Notes: a model not told the origin generated them from the letters alone. Positions 1 to 5,566 are shown, counted from the stretch's first letter. The stretch is DNA of 5,566 nt from JBEEMU01 sp043778315 (GCA_043778315.1 JAYWGJ010000271.1:1-5566); one strand, 5' to 3'. A program made the numbers and translations.

Positions 1-1481
1 GCGTGCTGCTTTACGGCGACTACGATGTAGATGGCACTACGTCCGTCGCGCTCATGCACGGATGCTTAGAAAATCACCTCGAAAACCTCGATATTTACAC
101 GCCCGATAGATATAAAGAGGGCTACGGCATCTCTAACGAAGGCGTGGAATATGCCCATCAAAACGGTATAACCTTAGTGATTGCGATGGATTGCGGCATA
201 AAAGCGGTGTCACAAATTGCGTTAGCCAACGAATACGGTATTGATTTTATCATTTGCGACCATCACGTTCCCGACGACGTGCTGCCTGCCGCCGTTGCCA
301 TTTTGGACCCGAAGCGGAGTGATTGCGTCTATCCGTTCAAGGAATTGAGCGGTTGCGGTATCGCGTTCAAATTGGCGCAAGCCTACTTGCAAAAAAATAA
401 TTTACCCGTAGAAACCATCGTCAAAACGCTCGATTTATTGGTCACGAGTATCGCTTGTGACGTGGTGTCGATGCGCGACGAAAACCGAGTTTTGGCTTAT
501 TTTGGCTTAGAACAACTCAATACCGACCCGCGTCATGGCATTCGCGCCTTGATAGAAGAGCGCGGCAAGACGTTTCCAGTAGATATTAATGATTTGGTTT
601 TTGGCATCGGCCCGCTTATCAATGCGGCAGGACGGCTCGCCGACGCACGGCTCGCCGTCCGCCTGCTGCTCGCAGCCGACCCCGAAACGGCAAAGGACTT
701 GGCGCAGCAACTTACGCAGCAGAACAATTTGCGCCGCGAAGTAGAGGTTGATATTATGAAATTGGCGCACGAATTGGCGCAAAAGGATTTTGACGCAGGG
801 CGCAAAAGTCTAGTACTTTTTTCCCCCGATTGGCACAAGGGCGTACTCGGTATTGTGGCGGCGCGCATCGCCGAGCAGTGGCATCGCCCGACGGTGATAC
901 TGGCCGAAATGGAGGGTAAAATCATGGGTTCGGTGCGCACAGTTGCCGAATTTGACGTATATAAGGTGTTGCACAGTTGCCAAGATTTGTTGGTAAGCTT
1001 TGGCGGACACGCCTTTGCGGCGGGTTTAGTGCTGTTGCCCGAAAATCTCGAGGCGTTTAGCGCACGGTTTGAGGCAGCCGCACAAGCCGACATCAGTCCC
1101 GCTATGATGATACCCGAGCTACACATCAGCGCAATGCTGCCGCCGTCGGCTATCACCGATAGTTTTTACAATACTTTAAAGCAGTTTGCGCCGTTCGGAC
1201 CCGACAATATGCGCCCTGTCTTTCTCGCGCTCAACCTGAAAGAGGAGGGTTTGGTGCGCGCCTCCGCTAATGGCGCGCACCTACTCGTAGGCATCAGGTT
1301 GCCTGACGGAAAGGTGATGCAAGGAGTTGCCTTCGGCTTAGGTCACTTGCTCGAGGATTTCCGTTACGCCAATTTTGATATGTGTTATGTATTAGACGAA
1401 AGCACCTATAACGGCAAAACAAGCCTTCGGTTTCAGGTGCGCGACCTCAAAATAAAGGCTTCTCAAGCGTATGAGGTGTAG
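1..1481 (+). CDS. recJ: Single-stranded-DNA-specific 5'-3' exonuclease RecJ, 5'-truncated by the window edge
   Basis: RecJ degrades single-stranded DNA 5' to 3' in the cytoplasm, in RecF-type recombination, mismatch repair and replication-fork repair. The open frame runs from base 3; the first in-frame GTG is internal, because the protein is already in motif I. By comparison with known RecJ proteins roughly 70-80 N-terminal residues lie upstream. Numbering from that GTG, the DHH phosphoesterase domain shows GDYDVDG (5-11), MDCG (62-65), CDHH (85-88), SGCGIAFKL (116-124) and ACDVV (151-155). These supply the aspartates and histidines expected to bind the catalytic metal ions. GPLINAAGR follows at 203-211. 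The DHHA1 domain has DWHKGVLGIVAARIAE (276-291) and FGGHAFAAG (333-341). APFGPDNMRPVF (396-407) starts the C-terminal OB-fold region. The gene ends naturally at TAG and converges with the OmpA-family gene across a terminator. It looks intact and functional. Family assignment is very secure. Confidence 0.96.
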   Translation, partial: VLLYGDYDVDGTTSVALMHGCLENHLENLDIYTPDRYKEGYGISNEGVEYAHQNGITLVIAMDCGIKAVSQIALANEYGIDFIICDHHVPDDVLPAAVAILDPKRSDCVYPFKELSGCGIAFKLAQAYLQKNNLPVETIVKTLDLLVTSIACDVVSMRDENRVLAYFGLEQLNTDPRHGIRALIEERGKTFPVDINDLVFGIGPLINAAGRLADARLAVRLLLAADPETAKDLAQQLTQQNNLRREVEVDIMKLAHELAQKDFDAGRKSLVLFSPDWHKGVLGIVAARIAEQWHRPTVILAEMEGKIMGSVRTVAEFDVYKVLHSCQDLLVSFGGHAFAAGLVLLPENLEAFSARFEAAAQADISPAMMIPELHISAMLPPSAITDSFYNTLKQFAPFGPDNMRPVFLALNLKEEGLVRASANGAHLLVGIRLPDGKVMQGVAFGLGHLLEDFRYANFDMCYVLDESTYNGKTSLRFQVRDLKIKASQAYEV

Positions 1482-1488
1482 TTATAAC

Positions 1489-1532
1489 AAAAAAAACGGC
1501 TTACCTTCCACAAGAAGATAAGCCGTTTTTTT
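1489..1532. terminator. Bidirectional intrinsic terminator between recJ and the OmpA-family gene
   Basis: A run of eight A (1489-1496) leads into the stem ACGGCTTA (1496-1503). After one C/A mismatch the stem continues CTTC (1505-1508), then loop CACAA, then GAAG (1514-1517) and TAAGCCGT (1519-1526), which runs into seven T (1526-1532). Because the stem is flanked by A on one side and T on the other, it forms a U-tailed terminator in both directions. It lies 8 bp after the recJ stop codon and 27 bp beyond the stop of the minus-strand gene, so it can serve both convergent transcripts. Confidence 0.92.
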
Positions 1533-1543
1533 ATTAGAGAAAT

Positions 1544-1557
1544 CAAGTTATAACTTG
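1544..1557. repeat. 14-bp perfect palindrome next to the OmpA-family stop codon
   Basis: CAAGTTATAACTTG is perfectly self-complementary and lies 2 bp beyond the stop codon of the minus-strand gene. Its core GTTATAAC occurs again at 1481-1488, starting on the last base of the recJ stop codon, so the terminator hairpin is bracketed by two copies of the same 8-bp palindrome. Function unknown; AT-rich palindromes of this size can arise by chance. Confidence 0.5.
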
Positions 1558-1559
1558 CA

Positions 1560-3839
1560 TTATTTACCCATTTCTATGCGCTCCGTATCTGATTTTGCTT
1601 CAAAACGCTTGCCGTCGATAGTTCCCAAAATAGTAAACTCGGTACGACGGTTTTTCTGATGCTCCTCTTCGGTACACTTCACATTACGGTCGCATCTATT
1701 CACCAATTTTGTTGCGCCGTAGCCCTTGGCACTGATGCGCGCTCTATCGATACCTTTACTAACAAGATATTCTACTACTGCGTCGGCGCGGCGTTGCGAT
1801 AATCCTACATTTTTGGTTATGCTACCGCGTGAGTCCGTATGCGAACCTATTTCTACTACCAAATCGGTATTGTCTTTCAAAAAAACAAGTAGATTATCGA
1901 CCGCAGGTCGGCTTTCGTCGCGTAGGTCGGCTTTACCATAATCCCAATAAATATTATTGGCAACAAAAGTAATCTGCTTATTTTCTTTTTTAGCTAAATT
2001 GAAATCAACATTAATCGGCGCGGCAGGCGTTGTTTTAGTAGGCGTTTTAGGAGCGTCGGGCAGCGTCGTTTTCACATCTTTGGAGGCTACCAAATATCTG
2101 TCCATATTCGCTTTCACCTCATATTTGCCGTCTTCACGCGCCATGAACTTATAATGTCCGTTTTTATCGCTCACGCTCGTTTGCACCACCAAACCTTTTT
2201 CGTCAATCAACTGCACCTCTACACCAGACAAAGCGTTGCCCTTGCGGTCTTTAATGTCACCAGCTATCTCTACTTCTTTACGTTTGTCGCTATCGAGTTC
2301 TATGCGAACCCGCATCTGTGAGCCTGCTTTTTTATCTTTGGTAGAAATGGATTTAGAAGCTGATTTATAGCCGTCGGCAGACGCTGCATATTCACAAAAC
2401 TTATTGACAGGAAGTTCTAAGGTGAACTTGCCGTCTGCGTCAGTCATATAGTTATGTGTACCACAATCAGAGCCGATTTTAGCATTTTCTATCGCTTTGC
2501 CTGTTTGCTTGTCCACCACCAACACATCTACTTGTATTGCTAGGCGGCTGAACGAATAAATATCGTCGCCCGTCACACCGCCATTGCGGTTAGAAGTATA
2601 GAAGCCGTAAGTGCGGTCCGCGCTCATCGTAAACCCAATGTCGTCCTTAGGCGAATTGATAGGATAACCTACATTTGCTATTATACCATCACCATCTAAG
2701 CCCGTTTTTGTGCTATAAATATCGTATCCGCCTAAACCTTTATGACCGTCGGAGCTAAAAAATAAATCTCCCGAAGGGTGTATAAATGGGTGTATTTCGT
2801 TGGTTTCCAAATTGATGACGGGTCCCATATTTTCGGGTGCCATCCAGCGTCCCGACTCATCCATAGTTGATTTATAAATGTCGTAGCCACCAAAACCGCC
2901 AGGCATATTAGAGGCTAAATACATCGTTCTGCCGTCCGCGGCGAGCGACGCATGACAAGTAGAATACTCGTCAGAATTGAAGGGCAGTCCTTTCGGCTCG
3001 CTCCAATTTCCTTTAGCATCTTGATTACTGGTATATATTTTCAAACGTTTGATGCCACTATCATCTTTGCCGCTTTGATTAGTGCGCGTGATGTACGCGG
3101 TCATACCGTCGGGCGAAAAAGCGATAGGTCCGTCGTGAAAAACAGTATTCAAACCTGCGAATTTAACAGGTTTGGTGTAGCCCTCTGTCATTTTTTTATC
3201 GGTACAACCCGCCGCTTTCACACCTACATAATATAGGTCTAAAAAGGCTTCGCCATTGTACGCCGAAGTAGTTTTTACGGCAATACCTGTGTCGCGCGAA
3301 GAGGGAAACACAAAGCCTTGTTTGTACAGGCTCGGCGCAAAATCAGTATAATTACTGTTTACGAAAGAAGGTAGGGCTTTTATTTCGTAAAACTCTACGC
3401 TTTTGCTCAATATATCAGACACGACAACCGACTCACACGATGCAGCCAAATATATCCCGCGAAGGTCATCAGGTACTAAGCGCGAATACTCGTCAAAGTA
3501 GCGTTTTGCTTGCTCTATCTTACTGTTGCTTTGTAGTGCCATACCCAAATATAGCTTGTGTATAGGTTTAGCTTCGGGAAGTTGCACCACAAAACTATAC
3601 CAATATTCCGCCTCGCCTGAGTTACCGAGGCGGCGAAAACAGTCCGCCAATTTTATTTTGGCTTCGGCTACATCTACTTTATCTAATAGCTCCAAATATA
3701 AGCCAACAGCTTTTTGCAGGGCTAATTGACTATAAGCTTTATTAGCTTCTTTAAGTAGTCTTCTTTGCGCAAAACTTTGATTAGGCATAAATCCTAAAAG
3801 CACAATAATTAATACGAAGGTAGAAAAAAAACGGTTCAT
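1560..3839 (-). CDS. PorE-like secreted protein: TPR, PD40 propeller, two carboxypeptidase-regulatory-like domains, OmpA domain
   Basis: Predicted 759-residue periplasmic protein that binds peptidoglycan and probably anchors T9SS or motility components. The ATG at 3839 is preferred over an in-frame GTG at 3890 because it places a signal peptide at the N-terminus: MNR, a hydrophobic core (about 4-17), then SFA before Q25. No cysteine follows, so it is not an evident lipoprotein. TPR-like helices span about 26-135. PD40/WD40-like propeller repeats lie at about 234-252, 295-324, 348-377 and 401-430, three carrying GGYDIY or GDDIY. Two carboxypeptidase-regulatory-like beta domains follow (about 435-515 and 523-590), then a Pro/Thr-rich linker (591-609). 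The OmpA domain (about 622-737) shows IYWDYGKADL, GSHTDSRG (665-672), LSQRRA (680-685) and NRRTEF (730-735). D669 and R684 are the likely diaminopimelate-contacting residues; C716 and C722 may form a disulfide. The order of domains matches PorE of Porphyromonas gingivalis. Exact role is inferred from architecture and the PorP/SprF-like gene upstream. Confidence 0.93.
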   Translation of the reverse strand: MNRFFSTFVLIIVLLGFMPNQSFAQRRLLKEANKAYSQLALQKAVGLYLELLDKVDVAEAKIKLADCFRRLGNSGEAEYWYSFVVQLPEAKPIHKLYLGMALQSNSKIEQAKRYFDEYSRLVPDDLRGIYLAASCESVVVSDILSKSVEFYEIKALPSFVNSNYTDFAPSLYKQGFVFPSSRDTGIAVKTTSAYNGEAFLDLYYVGVKAAGCTDKKMTEGYTKPVKFAGLNTVFHDGPIAFSPDGMTAYITRTNQSGKDDSGIKRLKIYTSNQDAKGNWSEPKGLPFNSDEYSTCHASLAADGRTMYLASNMPGGFGGYDIYKSTMDESGRWMAPENMGPVINLETNEIHPFIHPSGDLFFSSDGHKGLGGYDIYSTKTGLDGDGIIANVGYPINSPKDDIGFTMSADRTYGFYTSNRNGGVTGDDIYSFSRLAIQVDVLVVDKQTGKAIENAKIGSDCGTHNYMTDADGKFTLELPVNKFCEYAASADGYKSASKSISTKDKKAGSQMRVRIELDSDKRKEVEIAGDIKDRKGNALSGVEVQLIDEKGLVVQTSVSDKNGHYKFMAREDGKYEVKANMDRYLVASKDVKTTLPDAPKTPTKTTPAAPINVDFNLAKKENKQITFVANNIYWDYGKADLRDESRPAVDNLLVFLKDNTDLVVEIGSHTDSRGSITKNVGLSQRRADAVVEYLVSKGIDRARISAKGYGATKLVNRCDRNVKCTEEEHQKNRRTEFTILGTIDGKRFEAKSDTERIEMGK

Positions 3840-3911
3840 ACGGGGAGTCTTTAAGGAAAAGAAGGGTGATAAATTTGCTGTCGGTAGCACTAAATAACTT
3901 TTGTAAATGCG

Positions 3912-3931
3912 CGAGAGTCGGCTTACTCACG
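3912..3931 (-). other. Small hairpin in the probable 5' leader of the OmpA-family gene
   Basis: On the plus strand CGAGAGT (3912-3918) pairs with ACTCACG (3925-3931), with one A/A mismatch and a six-base loop CGGCTT. It is the only GC-richer patch in the spacer and lies about 75-90 bases upstream of the ATG at 3839 on the coding strand. No U-tract follows on the minus strand, so it does not look like an attenuator. It could be leader structure affecting stability or translation, or chance. Confidence 0.3.
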
Positions 3932-4024
3932 GCTTTTATATTGTTGCAAATTATATGCCAAATTATCTTAATATGTATAATAAATAAAATAATCACGAAT
4001 ATATAATCTTTGGAGCAGTTTCGT

Positions 4025-4039
4025 AGTATCACTGATACT
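4025..4039. promoter_or_regulatory. 15-bp odd-centred palindrome, candidate operator
   Basis: AGTATCACTGATACT has perfect 7-bp arms around a single central base. It lies just downstream of the candidate -7 element at 4045-4052 on the minus strand, so it would cover the first transcribed bases if that promoter is real. A dimeric repressor site is one explanation. No regulator gene is present in the window, so the identity of any binding protein is unknown. Confidence 0.35.
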
Positions 4040-4044
4040 TTATA

Positions 4045-4052
4045 CAAAATTA
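4045..4052 (-). promoter_or_regulatory. Candidate Bacteroidota -7 promoter element for the OmpA-family gene
   Basis: The minus strand reads TAATTTTG, an exact match to the TAnnTTTG -7 consensus of Bacteroidota primary-sigma promoters. No TTG or TTTG -33 element lies at the expected distance of about 19-22 bases upstream, which weakens the call. In DNA this AT-rich, roughly half a match per 450 bp would be expected by chance. Transcription would start near 4041, giving a leader of about 200 nt. A weaker alternative, TATAATTTG at 3947-3955, has a three-base rather than two-base spacer. Confidence 0.3.
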
Positions 4053-4084
4053 AGTCTATTTTAATATATGATAAATAATTTTAA

Positions 4085-4248
4085 TGTGACAAATAAATAT
4101 TTGTGACAGTATAACACTAAAAAATGAGTGGTCAAAATAAGCCTGTGACTTTATAATTTCATCAATATTTCACTATCACAATCTACTATTTATAATAAAA
4201 GTAGTAAAAAATAGAAATTATATAAAAAAATGAGCTTATTTTGTGACA
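4085..4248 (+). repeat. Cluster of four TGTGAC direct repeats in AT-rich spacer
   Basis: TGTGAC occurs at 4085-4090, 4102-4107, 4144-4149 and 4242-4247, always on the plus strand (GTCACA in the direction of the genes). The first two are 17 bp apart and enclose the short inverted repeat ACAAAT-AAAT-ATTTGT (4089-4104). The last two each follow a copy of AAAAAATGAG (4119-4128 and 4225-4234). A GC-containing hexamer four times in 164 bp of about 18% G+C DNA is more than expected by chance. It may be a multi-site binding region for a regulator, but no function can be assigned. Confidence 0.45.
4133..4243. repeat. Spaced 10-bp inverted repeat pair
   Basis: CAAAATAAGC (4133-4142) and GCTTATTTTG (4234-4243) are exact reverse complements separated by 91 bp. 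Each is adjacent to or overlaps a TGTGAC copy: TGTGAC begins at 4144 just after the left arm, and at 4242 overlapping the end of the right arm. In RNA the pair could close a large AT-rich loop. In DNA they could be paired protein sites. The outward sequence does not extend the match, and there are no target-site duplications or transposase, so a mobile element is not supported. Confidence 0.4.
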
Positions 4249-4310
4249 TTAAAAAAATTAAAACTTTTTATTTACATATAAATATAAAAATATAAAAAAT
4301 ACAGATTTTA

Positions 4311-5303
4311 TTAGAAAATACGCGGCGGCTCTATGTTCGCTATTTCGCGGCGAAACCCATACGATACTAATACTTGGAATGCACCGCCGCCAGCCTTGCC
4401 AATGGTACTTAGCGGAAAATCGTAGGACGCGCCAAATTTCAAGCCGTTTTGTAGCTTATAAGTTGCCCACACATCGAACGAGTCGCCGTTGCTCATCTTA
4501 GTAGTAGAAGCTACAGCGGTGCGATATGCCGCGCCTAGTTGAGTCCGCTCCGAGAATAAAAGTGACAAATCTATATCCAAAGTGGAAGGCGCATTCACGC
4601 CGTTTGGCTGCTGTTTCTCGAACCAGCCCACACTTTTCAGTACTATATACGGTTTAAATTGTAAGCGCGGATTGATGTAAAAATTAGTCCCCGCCGTGAC
4701 TAAGTAATGTCGGTATTGTCGCGCTATCATATTATTAGTGATGCCTTTATCGCCCAGGTCAAATTCCAAAATATGCGGCACAGAGAAGCCCGCAAAAAAG
4801 CTCGGGTGTTGGTACAACAAGCCCGCACCAACGTTCGGCAGCCAGTAGTTTGGCTGTGAGTCGGTCGTGAAAGCGGGGTCGGCAGCGTCTTTCGCTACCA
4901 ATTTTGTCCAATTACTGCGCCAATTTAGTATGCCCGCGCTCATGCCTACGGCTAATTTGCCCTGTCCGATTTTCACGCGATAAGCGTAAGAAGTAGTGAG
5001 ACTGATTTGGTCGGTCGGTCCGATAGCATCTTTAAATAAGGTCAATCCGAGTGCCACTTTTTTGTTAAAAACGGGCGAGTGAACGGTTAGCGAGGTGGTT
5101 TGCGGTCCGCCATCTACACCAGCCCACTGCTGCCGATGCAGCGCGGTGACGACCATATAGTCTTCGCTGCCCGCAACGGCAGGGTTGTAAATCAATCCAT
5201 TAAAAATGTATTTGGTAAAAGTGGGGTCTTGTTGCGCGTTGGCAATCGGTGTAGCCGCAAAAAACGCAACTACTAGGAGGGCGAAGCCAATTAAGTTTTT
5301 CAT
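4311..5303 (-). CDS. PorP/SprF-family type IX secretion system outer-membrane protein
   Basis: Predicted 330-residue outer-membrane beta-barrel of the PorP/SprF family. Members are T9SS components or partners; SprF is needed for secretion of the adhesin SprB, which carries a type B C-terminal domain. The N-terminus is a signal peptide: MKN, a hydrophobic stretch (about 4-20), then ANA with cleavage expected before Q24. The mature start has the family hallmark QDPTFTKYIFNGLIYNPAVAGS (25-46, allowing for small differences), followed by HRQQWAGVDGGPQT (56-69). The rest alternates short amphipathic strands with turns, as expected for a barrel, and the length is normal for the family. The ATG at 5303 is preceded on the minus strand by A-rich AATTAAAATA rather than a Shine-Dalgarno site. 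It lies 74 bp after the stop of a CHU_C-domain gene, its probable secretion substrate, and is likely co-transcribed with it. Family is secure; the barrel and partner specificity are inferred. Confidence 0.95.
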   Translation of the reverse strand: MKNLIGFALLVVAFFAATPIANAQQDPTFTKYIFNGLIYNPAVAGSEDYMVVTALHRQQWAGVDGGPQTTSLTVHSPVFNKKVALGLTLFKDAIGPTDQISLTTSYAYRVKIGQGKLAVGMSAGILNWRSNWTKLVAKDAADPAFTTDSQPNYWLPNVGAGLLYQHPSFFAGFSVPHILEFDLGDKGITNNMIARQYRHYLVTAGTNFYINPRLQFKPYIVLKSVGWFEKQQPNGVNAPSTLDIDLSLLFSERTQLGAAYRTAVASTTKMSNGDSFDVWATYKLQNGLKFGASYDFPLSTIGKAGGGAFQVLVSYGFRREIANIEPPRIF

Positions 5304-5320
5304 TTATTTTAATTTTTTGA

Positions 5321-5362
5321 GCCGCAAGTGGAATGATAAATATATTGCTTTCCGCTTGCGGC
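5321..5362 (-). other. Intercistronic long-stem hairpin between the T9SS substrate and PorP/SprF-like genes
   Basis: GCCGCAAGTGGAA (5321-5333) and TTCCGCTTGCGGC (5350-5362) form a 13-bp stem with one mismatched pair and a 16-base AT-rich loop. On the minus-strand transcript it begins about 15 bases after the upstream stop codon and ends about 17 bases before the PorP/SprF-like ATG. The bases that follow it in that direction are TCAAAAAATTAAAA, not a U-tract, so it is not a standard intrinsic terminator. It more likely stabilises or separates the message of the long upstream gene, or partly reduces downstream expression. Confidence 0.65.
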
Positions 5363-5377
5363 TATTGGTTTGCAATT

Positions 5378-5566
5378 TTATCGTTGTATTTGTAAGTATC
5401 CTTTGTAAGATTTATCTGAGCCATCGTTGAGTATCAGGGTGTAAAAATAAGTGGCATCGGGCAGATAGCCGCCGCCGTAAGTGCCGCCCCAATCGTTGGT
5501 ATAGCCTATTTTTTCATACACCAAGCCGCCCCAACGGTTAAAAATTTGTAGTTCGCTGTTCGGATA
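5378..5566 (-). CDS. C-terminal fragment of a T9SS type B substrate (CHU_C / gliding motility-associated domain)
   Basis: Only the last 62 codons are in the window; the gene continues past the right edge. The fragment shows the type B C-terminal sorting domain: LQIFNRWGGLVYE (6-18 of the fragment), YTNDWGGTY (22-30), LPDATYFYTLILNDG (35-49) and a final YKGYLQIQR ending at the TAA. The family usually has NRWG, VY, W-G, LP-GTYFY and KGY-I-R at these places; here the glycine of PDGTYFY is alanine. This domain directs transport across the outer membrane by the T9SS. Full-length carriers are usually large multi-domain adhesins or other surface proteins, but the functional part of this one is not visible. 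The next gene downstream on the same strand is a PorP/SprF homologue, the pairing known for sprB and sprF. Confidence 0.93.
   Translation of the reverse strand, partial: YPNSELQIFNRWGGLVYEKIGYTNDWGGTYGGGYLPDATYFYTLILNDGSDKSYKGYLQIQR

Larger units (their letters stand above)
3840..4310. other. 471-bp AT-rich intergenic region between the PorP/SprF-like and PorE-like genes
   Basis: No convincing protein gene was found on either strand. By hand count 3901-4320 is about 21% G+C, and 4081-4320 only about 17-18%. It contains four TGTGAC copies, a 15-bp odd-centred palindrome, a distant 10-bp inverted repeat pair, a weak 5-bp hairpin CTACT/AGTAG (4183-4204), and a more GC-rich patch with a small hairpin at 3912-3931. 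No GC-rich, U-tailed terminator is visible after the PorP/SprF-like stop, only T-runs on the minus strand. The region may therefore be a long leader for the downstream gene, a promoter and operator region, or host a small RNA. None of these is demonstrated. Confidence 0.8.

Noticed and set aside
507..1156. Overlapping minus-strand open frames (91 and 207 codons) inside recJ
   Set aside because: They lie opposite an intact, strongly conserved recJ frame; their translations are low-complexity Ser/Ala/Arg/Cys-rich and show no recognisable domain.
1726..3236. Plus-strand open frames of 65-94 codons within the OmpA-family gene
   Set aside because: They are antisense to a gene with clear domain content throughout and have no recognisable protein features.
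3840..3890. 17-codon N-terminal extension of the OmpA-family gene to GTG at 3890
   Set aside because: It would bury the signal peptide behind MLPTANLSPFF...; the ATG at 3839 begins a normal signal peptide.
3781..4047. 88-codon minus-strand frame overlapping the start of the OmpA-family gene
   Set aside because: It begins at TTG, runs through AT-rich spacer giving Ile/Phe-rich sequence, and overlaps the signal-peptide region of the real gene in another frame.
4144..4180. CRP-type site from TGTGA (4144) and TCACA (4176)
   Set aside because: The half-sites are separated by 27 bp rather than the 6 bp needed for a TGTGA-N6-TCACA site.
4085..4248. CRISPR-like array or insertion-sequence ends
   Set aside because: The repeated units are only 6-10 bp, irregularly spaced, with no uniform spacers, no transposase or cas gene and no target-site duplication.
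4121..4326. Very short plus-strand ATG frames in the spacer (10 and 21 codons, starting at AAAAATGAG repeats)
   Set aside because: They are too short and AT-driven to support; the repeated ATGAG context is noted under the repeat cluster instead.
5206..5430. 74-codon plus-strand frame over the PorP/SprF-like start and the intercistronic hairpin
   Set aside because: It is antisense to a signal peptide, a hairpin and the CHU_C domain, and has no recognisable features.

Overview
The window reads as chromosomal DNA from a member of the Bacteroidota. Three things point there: a type B C-terminal domain of the type IX secretion system (T9SS; the CHU_C or 'gliding motility-associated' domain), a PorP/SprF-family outer-membrane protein, and an OmpA protein with PorE-like architecture. 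Translation starts have A-rich or otherwise non-Shine-Dalgarno leaders, as is usual in this phylum. I cannot place it below phylum level.

Layout. Positions 1-1481 (+) hold the C-terminal ~490 residues of RecJ, cut at the left edge. Positions 1482-1559 are a convergent gap with a strong bidirectional hairpin terminator. Positions 1560-3839 (-) encode a secreted 759-residue protein: TPR-like helices, PD40/WD40-like beta-propeller repeats, two carboxypeptidase-regulatory-like domains and a C-terminal OmpA peptidoglycan-binding domain. Positions 3840-4310 are a 471-bp gap without a convincing gene, mostly about 20% G+C, with short repeats and palindromes and one weak promoter candidate. Positions 4311-5303 (-) encode a PorP/SprF-family protein. 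Positions 5304-5377 contain a long-stemmed intercistronic hairpin. Positions 5378-5566 (-) are the last 62 codons of a T9SS type B substrate that runs off the right edge.

How they fit together. The three minus-strand genes, read in transcription order (substrate with CHU_C tail, then PorP/SprF-like protein, then PorE-like OmpA protein), look like one functional module. By analogy with sprB-sprF of Flavobacterium and PorP/PorE of Porphyromonas, the large upstream protein would be exported by the T9SS with the help of its cognate PorP/SprF partner, and the OmpA protein would tie the assembly to peptidoglycan. The first two genes are probably co-transcribed. The third sits behind a long AT-rich gap and may have its own promoter. 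RecJ is an unrelated DNA-repair neighbour, insulated by the terminator. The families are well known; the most interesting points are the module arrangement, the PorE-like domain layout without a lipobox, and the structured AT-rich spacer.
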